Source of the DNA: a halophilic archaeon
GTDB lineage: Archaea; Halobacteriota; Halobacteria; Halobacteriales; Haladaptataceae
Direction of reading: 5' to 3'
Length of the DNA stretch: 64,000 nucleotides
Assembly: GCA_003298465.1 (NCBI GenBank)
Contig: QNGA01000001.1
Coordinates: forward strand, 310,001-374,000
Shown here: piece by piece, positions 16,719-25,074 of the stretch
Position numbering within the stretch: the stretch's first letter is position 1
Layout: every line of letters starts with the position of its first letter
Notes under the pieces: model-generated
What the model saw: the letters and a program-made list of their open reading frames with translations, nothing else
Told to the model about the DNA's origin: nothing
Database searches by the model: none
Position numbers and translations under genes: made by a program

Positions 16719-18899
16719 CTACGGCGTCGGCGGGTCGCCGGTCCACGCGTCCCGGTCGGTGTAGAAGTTCAGCATGGCGAACTTCAGTTTCTCCGGCGCG
16801 ACGTCGACCATCTCCTCGCGCTCCTCCGGCGGGAACGTCTCGCGGACGCTGTACTTGCCCATCTCGGAGACGCTCGCGGCGGTGTAGCGCTCGTCGAGCA
16901 GCACGCGGACGCCGAACTCCTCCGGCGACCGGATGACGCGGCCGAGCGCCTGCCGGGTCTTCCGTATCGTCGGAATCTCGACGGCGTACTCCCAGCCGGA
17001 GTCGTGGGTCGAGCGGTCGGCGAACGCGCGGTCGTAGGCCTCCTGGACGGCCTTCGACCTGTCGTCGAGGTGCGGGTACGGGACGCCGACCACGACCACC
17101 GTGCGCGCGTCGTCGCCGTCGAAGCTCACGCCCTCTGCGAGGGTCCCCCAGAGCGAGGTGAAGAGGACGGCGTCGTCGTCCGCGGTGAACGACTGGCGCA
17201 GGTCGTCGGCCGAGGTGCCGGCCTCGTCGAAGTACAGCGTCGCGTCGAGGTCGGACTCGACGCGGTCGCGGTAGCGCTCCGCCTCCGAGTAACTCGGGAA
17301 GAAGACGAGCGTGTTCCCCGCGGTGAACTCGACGGCGTCCCGCAGCGCGTCGGCGATGACCGCCTGCGTCTCCGGGTCCGAGCGTTCGCTGGCGAACAGC
17401 GCGGGCGTCCCGACGGCGAACGTCCGACGGTTCTCCTCGGGGAACTGGAGGCCGTAGGCGAGGGTGATGGGGTCTTCGAGGCCGAGCACGTCCCCGAGCA
17501 CGTCGAACGGTCGCAGCGTCGCGCTCATCAGGACGGTCGCGTACACTTCCGAGAAGAGCTCTTCCGTCACTTCGCGGGGGATGCAGGTGTACAGTTCGGC
17601 CCGGCCGTACACCTCGTCGGTCCCCTCGTCGCGGCGCACCGACACCACGGGGTACTGGCCGAGTTCGCCCCCCTCGTCGACGAACGACTTGACGAACCGC
17701 GCCGCCTGCAGCGTCTGGCACTCCTTGCGCGTCGTCGCGTCGCCGTTTCGGTACGCCTCCTCGTACTCCTCGTCGAGGTCACGGCCGAGCGCGAGCGCGT
17801 CGTCGAGTTCCGAGTCGAAGCCGGGACCGGTGTACTCCTGCAGGAAGTTCAGGGTGAGGTCGTCGCGCCTGTCGTCGTTGGCGATGGACACGTCCTCCCA
17901 GTTCTCGCCGACCTGCTCGCGCTCGCCGAACGAGAACGAGTCTTCGTAGGTCGTCCGGAGCGCGCGCTGGAACGCGGCGAGGACGTTGAACCCCGCGTCG
18001 CTCCGGTGGTCGTCGCTCTCCTGTAACTCGTCGAGCGCGCTGTCGACGGTGTTCTCGGTCAGCGTCCGGGTGGCGTGCTCGCGAGCGACGCCCTCGACGT
18101 TGTGCGCCTCGTCGAAGATGGTGACGACGTCCTCTGGGTCCCGGCCGAGCCACCGGAAGAACTGCTCGCGGATGGTCGGGTCGAGCAGGTGGTGGTAGTT
18201 GCAGACGACGAGGTCGACGCCCTCCATCCCGTCCTTCAGGAGTTCGTAGCCGCAGAGCTGGCGCTGTTCGGCGTAGTCGTACACGTCGTCGGGGGTGCGA
18301 ACGTCGTCGTACAGCCACTGGTAGAACTCCTCGTTGTCTCCCGTGAGGTTGTTGTAGTAGTGCTCGCAGACGTTCGCGTCCTGCAGGTCCTCCAGTTCCT
18401 CCTCGACCGCTTCGAGTTCGTCCATGACGGCGCTGCGGGCCTCGGCGGCCTCGTCGTCGCCCTCCTGGGCCCGTTCGAGCAGCTCCGCCTGGCGCTGTTC
18501 GAGTTCGCGCACGTCGCGCTCCGAGTCGACCACCTCGTAGGTGTTGTCCCGGAGCACCTGACACTCCTGGTAGTCGACGTCGATGTGGCACATCGACCCC
18601 TTGCCGCGGAACACGACCGCGCGCAGGGGTTCCTGGTCGTTGACGGCTCGTGCCTCCCGGACGAACTGGCGCATCTGCTGGTGGACGTTGGTCGTGATGA
18701 CGACCGTCTTGTCCTCCTCGCGTGCGTACTCCAGCGCCGGCACGAGCGACGACAGCGTCTTCCCCGTCCCACACGCCCCCTCGAAGACCACGTCCTGACC
18801 GCGAGACAGACCGTTGTAGATGCGGTCCATCGCCTCCCGCTGGTTCTCGTAGGGGTCGGCGTACGGGAAAAACCGCATGTACTCGCTGGTGGTCGACAC
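16719..18899 (-). CDS. XPD/Rad3-family DNA helicase with Fe-S cluster motif
   Basis: A 726-residue superfamily 2 5'-3' helicase related to XPD/DinG. Walker A is GACGTGKTLSS (residues 41-50) and the DEAH box is TIFDEAHNVEG. Four cysteines between them (GSMCHI, YQECQV, DANVCEHYY, RQLCGYE) match the Fe-S cluster domain of XPD, which has a long charged insert (~125-175). Motif VI is seen as RQALGRVIRSPEEFG. Archaeal members are implicated in DNA repair. The start is GTG 18897-18899; ATG at residue 8 (MRFFPYADPYENQ) is also plausible. Confidence 0.93.
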   Translation of the reverse strand: MSTTSEYMRFFPYADPYENQREAMDRIYNGLSRGQDVVFEGACGTGKTLSSLVPALEYAREEDKTVVITTNVHQQMRQFVREARAVNDQEPLRAVVFRGKGSMCHIDVDYQECQVLRDNTYEVVDSERDVRELEQRQAELLERAQEGDDEAAEARSAVMDELEAVEEELEDLQDANVCEHYYNNLTGDNEEFYQWLYDDVRTPDDVYDYAEQRQLCGYELLKDGMEGVDLVVCNYHHLLDPTIREQFFRWLGRDPEDVVTIFDEAHNVEGVAREHATRTLTENTVDSALDELQESDDHRSDAGFNVLAAFQRALRTTYEDSFSFGEREQVGENWEDVSIANDDRRDDLTLNFLQEYTGPGFDSELDDALALGRDLDEEYEEAYRNGDATTRKECQTLQAARFVKSFVDEGGELGQYPVVSVRRDEGTDEVYGRAELYTCIPREVTEELFSEVYATVLMSATLRPFDVLGDVLGLEDPITLAYGLQFPEENRRTFAVGTPALFASERSDPETQAVIADALRDAVEFTAGNTLVFFPSYSEAERYRDRVESDLDATLYFDEAGTSADDLRQSFTADDDAVLFTSLWGTLAEGVSFDGDDARTVVVVGVPYPHLDDRSKAVQEAYDRAFADRSTHDSGWEYAVEIPTIRKTRQALGRVIRSPEEFGVRVLLDERYTAASVSEMGKYSVRETFPPEEREEMVDVAPEKLKFAMLNFYTDRDAWTGDPPTP

Positions 18900-18989
18900 G
18901 ATACCGGGTATTCGCGCCTTAGTTCAAAAATCCTTGCCTATCCGAGAAGTGTCGTCTCGGCGGTGGAACCGCGAACGAAGACCGCCCAG

Positions 18990-19958
18990 TTAACTGGCCG
19001 ACTTCGAGGTCGTCTCCCGAACCTCGGGCTCGATGTAAATCTTCTTGACGTGCTCGTTGGTGGTCATCATCTCGTCCTCGATGTCGGAGATGCGGTCGTC
19101 GATCTCGTCGGTGTCGAGCGTCGAGTCGAACGCCACGTCGGCGGTGACGATGAGTCGCTTCGGCCCGAAGTAGACGGTCCGGAAGCCGACGACGTCGACG
19201 ACGCCGTCCCACCCCGCGAGCAGTTCTCGGAGCGGTCGTTCTTCCTCTTTCGGCAGGCTCTCGCCGAGCAGGAGGCGCTTGTTCTCCCACGCCAGCGCGA
19301 CGGCGAAGCCCATCAGCATCAGGCCGATGAGGAACGCGGACGCCGCGTCGTACATCGGGTTCCCGGTCGCGCGCGAGAGGTAGACGCCGAGGAGCGCGAT
19401 GCCGGCGCCGGCGAGCGCGATGGTGTCCTCGGTGAGCGCGGTCAGCGTCGTCACGTTGCTGGTCTTGCGGAACGCCTCGCGGAAGCCGCTCCAGTTCCGG
19501 CGCTCTATCTCTCCTTTCATCGCGCGGTACGCCTTCATGAACGCGTAGGTCTCGAACAGTATCGCGGCGACGAGCACGGCGTAGTTGACGTAGACGGGAG
19601 CGAACGTGACCCCGAGCAGCGTCACGGGGTCGAGCTGCTCCGCGTGGGGGTGCATCAGTGCGTCGTACCCGTGTTTCGCGCTCTCCCAGCCGGCGATGCC
19701 GAAGAGGAGAACGCTCACGAGGAAGCTGTAGAAGAACTGCGCCTTGCCGTACCCGAACGGATGCCCGCGGGTGGCCTCGCGTTGGCCGTACCGGATGCCG
19801 ATGAGGAGGAAAATCTGGTTGCCGGTGTCGGAGATGGAGTGATACGTCTCCGAGAGCATCGCAGCGCTTCCGGTCAGCAGGAATCCGACGAACTTCAGCA
19901 CCGCTATCGCCCCGTTGGCGAACAGCGCGGCGATGACGACCGATTTGCTCTCTGCCAT
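18990..19958 (-). CDS. Cation diffusion facilitator (CDF) family transporter
   Basis: A 322-residue membrane protein with about six helices. It has the CDF metal-site motif SETYHSISDTGNQ in helix II and ALTEDTIAL in helix V, followed by a cytoplasmic domain (~residues 215-310) typical of CDF dimers. Family members export divalent cations such as Zn, Mn or Fe in exchange for protons. The HxxxD/ExxxD variant of the metal site differs from the classical zinc HD-HD, so the metal is not assigned. Start ATG 19956-19958 is 27 nt from a CTTTACT TATA box (19981-19989). Confidence 0.9.
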   Translation of the reverse strand: MAESKSVVIAALFANGAIAVLKFVGFLLTGSAAMLSETYHSISDTGNQIFLLIGIRYGQREATRGHPFGYGKAQFFYSFLVSVLLFGIAGWESAKHGYDALMHPHAEQLDPVTLLGVTFAPVYVNYAVLVAAILFETYAFMKAYRAMKGEIERRNWSGFREAFRKTSNVTTLTALTEDTIALAGAGIALLGVYLSRATGNPMYDAASAFLIGLMLMGFAVALAWENKRLLLGESLPKEEERPLRELLAGWDGVVDVVGFRTVYFGPKRLIVTADVAFDSTLDTDEIDDRISDIEDEMMTTNEHVKKIYIEPEVRETTSKSAS

Positions 19959-20034
19959 TACTCGAACCCCTCCCGGAGAGAGTAAAGAAGTTGTGACGGA
20001 AAAACACTCGACCGTGCAGTGCGTACGGCCGCAC

Positions 20035-20544
20035 GTGATTACAGTCGTCTCCGACACCCACAGCACGTCCGGCCACGAACTGTCCGGGCGACCCCTCGAC
20101 GCGGTCAGGGAGGCCGACCTCGTCGTCCACGCGGGCGACTTCACGACCGAGGCCGCGCTCGACGCGTTCGACGCCGCGAGCGAGCGACTGATCGCCGTTC
20201 ACGGCAACAACGCGACGGCGGGCGTCCGCGAGCGACTGCCGTCGGCGCAGTCGTTCGAGGTGGACGGCGTCCGGTTCGCGCTCACCCACCGCGAGGAGGG
20301 CGGTAGCGTGGGGTTAGAGCTGTTCGGTCGTCAGCGCGGCGCGGACGTCGTCGTGTTCGGTCACTCGCACCGTCACGCCGTTCGAGACACCGGAGAGGTG
20401 ACGCTTCTGAACCCGGGCAGCCACGCCCGACCGCGGGGAAACCTCCCGACGCACGCCGAACTTCGACCCGACGGCGAGGCGCTGACGGGGCAGGTTCGGA
20501 CTCGAGACGGATCGCTCGTCGAGGAGTTCCGCGTCGAAAGGTGA
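20035..20544 (+). CDS. YfcE/MJ0936-type metallophosphoesterase
   Basis: A 169-residue calcineurin-like phosphodiesterase. The metal ligands are seen in order: VVSDTHS, VVHAGDFTT, VHGNNAT, and the C-terminal VVFGHSHRHA with LLNPGSHARPRG. This set matches small archaeal/bacterial phosphodiesterases that act on model phosphodiesters or cyclic nucleotides; the natural substrate is unknown. GTG 20035 (VITVVSDTH) is chosen because the domain begins there; GTG 20014 and GTG 19993 are in-frame alternatives. It is divergent from the CDF gene with a 76-bp gap. Confidence 0.88.
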   Translation: MITVVSDTHSTSGHELSGRPLDAVREADLVVHAGDFTTEAALDAFDAASERLIAVHGNNATAGVRERLPSAQSFEVDGVRFALTHREEGGSVGLELFGRQRGADVVVFGHSHRHAVRDTGEVTLLNPGSHARPRGNLPTHAELRPDGEALTGQVRTRDGSLVEEFRVER

Positions 20545-20653
20545 GGAAAGCCAATGGTGGTGTTTTCGACGGAGGGCCGAAGCGGGGCGGCCACACTCTC
20601 CCCTACGATGGGCTGTATCAAGTAGTCTCGGTAAGCTCAAAAACGCGTTTTAG

Positions 20654-21307
20654 TTACCGGTTGCGCAGGTACCACCAGGTGGCGCCGAGCGCGAGAACGA
20701 GCGCACCCCCGGCGAAAAAGAGCAGCCCCGGCGGAAGCGTGGTCGCCGCGGTCTCGGCGGTCTGCTGTGCGGCGTCCTGCGACGCCGCGTCCATCGTCCC
20801 CATCGTCCCGGCCCCTCCGCCGCTCTCCGCGGTCCTCTCCGCGGGCTCCGGGCCGAGTCCGAAAAGGTGCTCCTGGAACGCGTACTGCACGGCGGCGCTG
20901 ACCGCGCCGAGCGCGACCACGATTCCGAGAACGCGCGAGAGAGCGTCTTTCAGTCCGGTCGTCTGCTCCTCCCGTCCGGCGAAGAGGACGAGCGGCTGGT
21001 CGGCCGGGGCGTACACCTTCATCTCGCGGCCCTTCTCCGAGTAGATGGTGTCGACCGACTCGATGAGGTCGGCCTCCTCCAAGTTGCCGAGGTGGTACTG
21101 GGCGTTCTGGAGCGACGTGTCGACTCGCTCTGAGAGTTCCGACGCCGTGGCGGGGTCGTCGTGGAGTTCCGACAGGAGGGCCCGAGCCGTGTCGGACGAG
21201 AGCGCACCGAGCAGGTCGTCGGCGTCGTCGCTGTCGACACCGAGGACGCGCGGATCACCGCCCTGGGTCGGTTCGGCGTCCGAACTGGAGGGCAATAGGT
21301 CTGCCAT
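20654..21307 (-). CDS. ArsR-like winged-helix regulator with C-terminal membrane helices
   Basis: A 217-residue protein. Residues ~20-105 form a winged helix of the ArsR/PadR type (LLGALSSDTARALLSEL, then ASELSERVDTSLQNAQYHLGNLEEADLIE). After a linker come two hydrophobic segments, ALSRVLGIVVALGAVSAAV (~120-140) and GLLFFAGGALVLALGATWW near the end, separated by an extracytoplasmic-looking Gly/Ala/Thr-rich loop. This DNA-binding plus membrane-anchor layout is common in haloarchaea. The start is ATG 21305-21307. Targets are unknown; the neighbours give no clear hint. Confidence 0.85.
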   Translation of the reverse strand: MADLLPSSSDAEPTQGGDPRVLGVDSDDADDLLGALSSDTARALLSELHDDPATASELSERVDTSLQNAQYHLGNLEEADLIESVDTIYSEKGREMKVYAPADQPLVLFAGREEQTTGLKDALSRVLGIVVALGAVSAAVQYAFQEHLFGLGPEPAERTAESGGGAGTMGTMDAASQDAAQQTAETAATTLPPGLLFFAGGALVLALGATWWYLRNR

Positions 21308-21435
21308 GGACGGGTCTATGCGACCGCCAACCAATCAACTTTGTCACTATCGGTCGCAAAAAGGTTGTGGCCGACCCTCGCCGGGGCGCGTGGGTACCCG
21401 AAACGACTTTGGTCCGCCGACTGATACTCCGACGT

Positions 21436-21588
21436 ATGACCCCCCTCGGACTCTTCGGCGACCTCCTCCAGGACCCGGTGTTCGTCGGCCTCCTGGTCGC
21501 CCTGCTGGCGTTCGTCTTCTTCATCTACCTGTTCGTTCGCCGCACCGTCACCGGATTCCAGGAAGGTATCAACAAGGGCCAGCGCTGA
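21436..21588 (+). CDS. Small single-helix membrane protein
   Basis: A 50-residue protein starting MTPLGLFGDLLQDPVF, then a long hydrophobic helix (GLLVALLAFVFFIYLFV), and a basic tail ending GINKGQR. A frame-extending upstream start is unlikely because ATG 21436 begins a compact membrane protein of the kind common in haloarchaea. No function is recognised. It stands alone between the HTH regulator (divergent) and the threonine aldolase gene (convergent, 71 bp away). Confidence 0.65.
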   Translation: MTPLGLFGDLLQDPVFVGLLVALLAFVFFIYLFVRRTVTGFQEGINKGQR

Positions 21589-21659
21589 GGGTACTCGTCT
21601 CGCCCGATTCGTCGGTTCGGACGCCGACGGGTTCACCGGGGTAGCACCGTCGTTCGTCC

Positions 21660-22676
21660 TCAGAGCGCGTCCCGTATCCGCTCGGCGGCCGCCTCGACGT
21701 CTTCGCGGTCGACGTCCCAGTGCGTACAGAAGCGGGCGACGTGCGTGTCGAACTGCGTCCCGAGCACGCCGGCGTCCTCGCAGTCGTCGAGGAACGCGTC
21801 GGCGGTCCGGCCAGCGCTCTCGGTGCTGACCAGGACGATGTTCGTCTCCGGTGGCTGGACGGCCAGACCGTCCACGTCGGCGAGTTTCTCGGCGAGCACC
21901 CGGGCGTTGTCGTGGTCCTCGGCGAGGCGGTCGACGTTGTCCAGCGCCAGCAGCCCCGGCGCGGCGACCATCCCGGCCTGACGCATCCCGCCGCCGAACA
22001 GCTTCCGGGTCCGGCGCGCACGGGCGACGAACTCCTCGGTCCCGGCGAGCATCGACCCGACCGGCGCGCCCAGCCCCTTCGAGAGACAGAACATCACCGA
22101 GTCGACCTCCTCCGTGAACCGGGAGACGGGAACGTCGCGAGCGACCGCGGCGTTGCCGACGCGTGCACCGTCGAGGTGGACCGGGACGCCGAGGTCGTGG
22201 GCCGCCTCGGCGGCGGCGTCGATCTTCTCCGGCGCGATGGCGACGCCGCCCTTGCTGTTGTGGGTGTTCTCCAGCGTCAGCAGTCCGGTCCCGGGACGAT
22301 GGGCGTCCTCCTCGACGTACCCCTCTCGGACCTGTTCGGGCGTCGGCACGCCCCGACTACCGCCGTCGAGCGTGCGCACCTGGAGGGCGGCGTGCTGGGC
22401 GAGGCCGCCGAGTTCCCACTTGTAGACGTGGCTCTCGCGCTCGACCAGGACCTCCTGCCCGCGCTCGGTGTGGACGCGCGCGGCAATCTGGTTGCCCATC
22501 GTCCCGGTCGGCACGTAGAGGGCGTCTTCCGTGCCGGCGAGGTCGGCCGCCCGCGCTTCGAGTTCGTTCACCGACGGGTCCTCGCCGTACACGTCGTCGC
22601 CGACGTCGGCGTCGCGGGCCGCGTCGCGCATCGCCTCGCTCGGCGTCGTCACCGTGTCGCTCCGGAGGTCTATCAT
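21660..22676 (-). CDS. ltaE: Low-specificity L-threonine aldolase (beta-eliminating lyase family)
   Basis: A 338-residue PLP fold-type I enzyme that cleaves threonine to glycine and acetaldehyde. It starts with the family hallmark MIDLRSDTVTTPSEAMR, has YGEDPSVNELE and the GTMGNQIA loop, and the PLP lysine in FCLSKGLGAPVGSML, with GGGMRQAGMVAA after it. The upstream frame is open but ATG 22674-22676 gives the canonical N-terminus. Its promoter lies in the 109-bp gap shared with the divergent aminopeptidase gene. Confidence 0.93.
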   Translation of the reverse strand: MIDLRSDTVTTPSEAMRDAARDADVGDDVYGEDPSVNELEARAADLAGTEDALYVPTGTMGNQIAARVHTERGQEVLVERESHVYKWELGGLAQHAALQVRTLDGGSRGVPTPEQVREGYVEEDAHRPGTGLLTLENTHNSKGGVAIAPEKIDAAAEAAHDLGVPVHLDGARVGNAAVARDVPVSRFTEEVDSVMFCLSKGLGAPVGSMLAGTEEFVARARRTRKLFGGGMRQAGMVAAPGLLALDNVDRLAEDHDNARVLAEKLADVDGLAVQPPETNIVLVSTESAGRTADAFLDDCEDAGVLGTQFDTHVARFCTHWDVDREDVEAAAERIRDAL

Positions 22677-22785
22677 GCATCGCTCTCTAGCGCGCCACGT
22701 CAAATAACCGTGGGACGACGCCGAACGCGGAATCTCGGAGACCGACATCGAAAGCGGTTTTCGTGGGGTGGCAATATCTGCCACT

Positions 22786-23880
22786 ATGGACGAACGCGTT
22801 CGGGAACATGCCGAAATAATCGTCAACCACTCGCTGGACGTCGAGTCCGGCGACGCCGTCGTCGTTCGCGCGCCCTCGGTCGCGGACGAACTCGCGGTCA
22901 CGGTCAGCGAACTGCTGGGCGAGCGCGGAGCCTACCCCCTCGTGATGTCCGGTCGCCGCGACGCGAAGCAGGCGGCGTTCCTCGCGGCCGCCGACCCCGC
23001 CGACCTCGACACGCCCGACCACGAGCGGGCGCTGTTCGACGCCGCCGACGCCGTGCTCCACGTCCGGGCGCACGCGAACGCCTCCGAGATGAGCGACGTG
23101 GGCGCGGACACCCACGCGGCGTACAATCAGGCTTACCAGCCCATCCAGCAGGAGATTCTCTCGAAGCGCTGGTGTCTCACCCAGCACCCCTCGCCCGGGA
23201 GCGCGCAACTCGCCGAGATGAGTTCGCGCTCGTACGCCGACTTCGTCTACGGTGCGATGAACAAGGACTGGGAGGAACAGCGCGAGCACCAGGAGCAGAT
23301 GGTCGAGATACTCGACCCCGCCGAGGAGGTCCGCATCGTCTCGGGGGACACCACCGACCTCCGGATGAGCGTCGCGGACATGAAGACCATCAACGACCAC
23401 GGGAAGAACAACCTCCCGGGCGGCGAGGTGTTCACCGCGCCCGTCCCCGACTCCGTCGAGGGTGAGGTCCTGTTCGACAAACCGCTCGTCCACCAGGGGC
23501 AGATCGTCGAGGACGTTCGCCTGGAGTTCGAGGGCGGCGAGGTCGTCGCCCACGAGGCCGGGAAGAACGAGGACGTGCTCACCGGCGTCCTCGAAACGGA
23601 CGAGGGCGCGCGCCGCCTCGGCGAACTCGGCATCGGGATGAACCGCGACATCGACCGGTTCACCTACAACATGCTGTTCGACGAGAAGATGGGCGACACC
23701 GTCCACCTCGCCGTCGGGATGGCGTACGACATCTGCGTGCCGGACGACCGTGAACCGAACGACAGCGCAGTCCACGTCGACATGATCGTCGACATGAGCG
23801 AGGACTCGTTCATCGAGGTCGACGGCGAGGTCGTCCAGCGCGACGGCACCTTCCGGTTCGAGGACGGCTTCGAGGAGTAA
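22786..23880 (+). CDS. M29-family aminopeptidase (AmpS/thermophilic type)
   Basis: A 364-residue metallo-aminopeptidase of family M29. Recognisable stretches: HAEIIVNHSLDVESGDAVVV at the N-terminus, NLPGGEVFTAPVPDSVEGEV around residue 210, the LGELGIGMNRDIDRFTYN region and the C-terminal HVDMIVDMSEDSFIEVDGE segment. Family members are cobalt/zinc-dependent exopeptidases with broad specificity and a two-domain structure. Start ATG 22786 is preferred over an ATG 18 nt upstream because homologous starts begin with MDERV-type sequences. The last codons plus 21 nt of flank are copied 163 bp downstream. Confidence 0.9.
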   Translation: MDERVREHAEIIVNHSLDVESGDAVVVRAPSVADELAVTVSELLGERGAYPLVMSGRRDAKQAAFLAAADPADLDTPDHERALFDAADAVLHVRAHANASEMSDVGADTHAAYNQAYQPIQQEILSKRWCLTQHPSPGSAQLAEMSSRSYADFVYGAMNKDWEEQREHQEQMVEILDPAEEVRIVSGDTTDLRMSVADMKTINDHGKNNLPGGEVFTAPVPDSVEGEVLFDKPLVHQGQIVEDVRLEFEGGEVVAHEAGKNEDVLTGVLETDEGARRLGELGIGMNRDIDRFTYNMLFDEKMGDTVHLAVGMAYDICVPDDREPNDSAVHVDMIVDMSEDSFIEVDGEVVQRDGTFRFEDGFEE

Positions 23881-23901
23881 CGTCCCGAACTGGCCGTGAG
23901 C
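23851..23901 (+). repeat. 51-bp direct repeat, copy 1 (end of aminopeptidase gene)
   Basis: Starts TTCCGGTTCGAGGACGGCTT, spans the last 10 codons and stop of the aminopeptidase gene and continues 21 nt downstream. It is identical over 51 bp to 24014-24064. Similarity continues more weakly beyond (GAGCGAAG..GAGGGAGCG). Confidence 0.9.
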
Positions 23902-24013
23902 GACCGAGCGAAGAGAGGGAGCGAGCGGGGCGTTTTTGGTCCAGATTTTTGCGAGGAGTGGTGGGCGAACGGAGCGAGTCCACCCGACGAAGTAAAAAGG
24001 TGGGATGCGGACG

Positions 24014-24064
24014 TTCCGGTTCGAGGACGGCTTCGAGGAGTAACGTCCCGAACTGGCCGTGAGC
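24014..24064 (+). repeat. 51-bp direct repeat, copy 2 (orphan gene end)
   Basis: An exact copy, offset by 163 bp, of the last codons, stop codon and downstream 21 nt of the M29 aminopeptidase gene. It lies in non-coding DNA and looks like the relic of a tandem duplication whose upstream part has decayed or been deleted. The 112 bp between copies hold two T-runs (TTTTT at 23932-23936 and 23946-23950) that might act as terminators. Confidence 0.85.
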
Positions 24065-24120
24065 AACAGAGCGAAGCGAGGGAGCGGCGTTCGTAACTAA
24101 CCCTACAGCGGGGGGCACGG

Positions 24121-24257
24121 TCGGGTCTCCTTATAAAAGACCTCCTCGAATATACCTATTCGGATGATATAAGCTGGAATTAGCCACTGCTATCTTATAA
24201 CACAATCGCGCGCCAGGGCAGGGGCTTATATAATACTTGTGGCCCCCGTGATTTAAG
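24121..24257 (+). promoter_or_regulatory. AT-rich segment with several TATA-like boxes
   Basis: Much more AT-rich than its surroundings. TATA-like boxes: TTATAAAAG (24131-24139), GATATAAG (24166-24173), CTTATAAC (24194-24201), TTATATAATA (24226-24235) and ATTTAAG (24251-24257). The last is 29 nt from the GTG start of the zinc micro-protein. The others are not explained by any gene I can find and may drive a non-coding RNA or alternative starts. Confidence 0.45.
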
Positions 24258-24282
24258 TGGATGCGATTGTATAGCTGAAATC

Positions 24283-24432
24283 GTGTCGAAGGTAGCCTGT
24301 CCACAGTGCAGTCGCAATATCGCGCTTCACGAACTGGAAACCAAGACGGTCGCACAATCCAGCGGGTTCTCGACGAACTACCGCTGTCCGTTCTGCCGGA
24401 CCGACATCCAGAACGTCGCGGAGCAGCTGTAG
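24283..24432 (+). CDS. CPxC-type zinc-ribbon micro-protein
   Basis: A 49-residue frame from GTG 24283 to TAG 24430-24432. It has two CPxC knuckles (ACPQCSRN near residue 6 and RCPFCRTD near residue 35) that should bind one zinc ion, separated by a polar loop. Haloarchaea encode many such small zinc-finger proteins; roles in regulation or biofilm traits are reported for a few, but the target of this one is unknown. GTG is the only reasonable start, and an ATTTAAG box 29 nt upstream supports a leaderless mRNA. Confidence 0.7.
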   Translation: MSKVACPQCSRNIALHELETKTVAQSSGFSTNYRCPFCRTDIQNVAEQL

Positions 24433-24484
24433 GTCCGCGGCCGGTCGGTCCATCGCCGGCGACGGCGGGGTGACCGCGCGCCCG

Positions 24485-24655
24485 TCAGCGAAGGCGCGCT
24501 AGTGTCCTCGCGAGAAACCGGGACAGGAGCCGGGCGCGAAGTCGTTCACCGTCGACTCGCGTCCGGCGGCAGTCGCCGAGCCGCGAGTGTTCCTCGCGAG
24601 CCCAGTCGAGCGTCGCGACGCTGTACCGCGCTTCGGGAATCGACCGCCGAGTCAT
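24485..24655 (-). CDS. Doubtful small arginine-rich ORF
   Basis: A 56-codon minus-strand frame from ATG 24653-24655, beginning MTRRSIPEARYSVATLDWAR and ending in an Arg/Leu-rich stretch. A CTTTTCAA element (~24680-24687) lies about 28 nt upstream, where a TATA box would be. Composition is unlike the acidic proteins around it, and no family is recognised. Chance cannot be excluded. Confidence 0.25.
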   Translation of the reverse strand: MTRRSIPEARYSVATLDWAREEHSRLGDCRRTRVDGERLRARLLSRFLARTLARLR

Positions 24656-24833
24656 GCGTCCAGGGAGCAACGGCTCGTTGAAAAGGATTCCCGTCCGCGT
24701 CGCCGCGCGGTAATCCGGGGTTACGGCCCGTCGAGCGACGACGCTACTCCTTCGGTCGCCGTGCGGGCCTGCGGCTGGCGGAGTTCGAGTCCGTCGAGAA
24801 CGTTCGCTACGCCGCGCTGTCGTTCGGAGAGTA

Positions 24834-24857
24834 CACGGGCACGATGGGGTTCGAACC
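24834..24857 (-). repeat. Partial copy of the tRNA-Arg 3' end
   Basis: These 24 bp match 24952-24975 at 22 positions. They cover the trailer, 3' acceptor strand and most of the T-arm of the tRNA-Arg gene, with a canonical TTCGAA in place of the tRNA's TTCAAA. The rest of the tRNA is absent. Such a 3'-end copy is what integration at a tRNA gene leaves behind, but only 118 bp separate the two. Confidence 0.6.
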
Positions 24858-24953
24858 ACCTGAAGACGCTTCCCCGCCTCCGGCGAGACTGCCTCTTCCG
24901 TACTTCAAATCCCCTTTCGCGCCAGTTCGCTCGTCGCTTCGCTGCTCGCTGCA

Positions 24954-25028
24954 CGGGCACGATGGGATTTGAACCCACGACCGTCGGATTAGAAGTCCGA
25001 CGCTCTATCCGGACTGAGCTACGTGCCC
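24954..25028 (-). tRNA. tRNA-Arg (anticodon TCT)
   Basis: A 75-nt tRNA on the minus strand. Acceptor stem GGGCACG pairs with CGTGCCC; discriminator G. The anticodon arm is TCGGA-CTTCTAA-TCCGA, giving anticodon TCT for AGA/AGG arginine codons, and the T-arm is GTGGG-TTCAAAT-CCCAT. No intron and no encoded CCA. A CCTTATG box (minus strand, ~25055-25061) sits ~30 nt upstream as its likely TATA element. Confidence 0.96.
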
Positions 25029-25074
25029 TCGTCGTCCCATTCACGACGATTCGTCATAAGGAATGGGATTCCCG

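Larger units (their letters stand above)
24433..24953. other. Gene-poor stretch with a weak ORF and a tRNA 3'-end copy
   Basis: About 520 bp without a confident gene. It contains a candidate 56-codon frame at 24485-24655 (-) and a partial tRNA copy at 24834-24857. No transposase, integrase or phage gene remnant was recognised. Long open frames here on both strands are an effect of high GC. Confidence 0.5.

Noticed and set aside
22687..24066. 459-codon minus-strand frame opposite the M29 aminopeptidase
   Set aside because: Antisense shadow; Val/Asp-rich low-complexity translation with no recognisable fold.
24721..25044. Open frame on the minus strand across tRNA-Arg containing TSNPTVVGSNPI-like sequence, and plus-strand MGFEPTTVGL
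   Set aside because: These are the well-known translation artefacts of tRNA genes; the tRNA explains the sequence.
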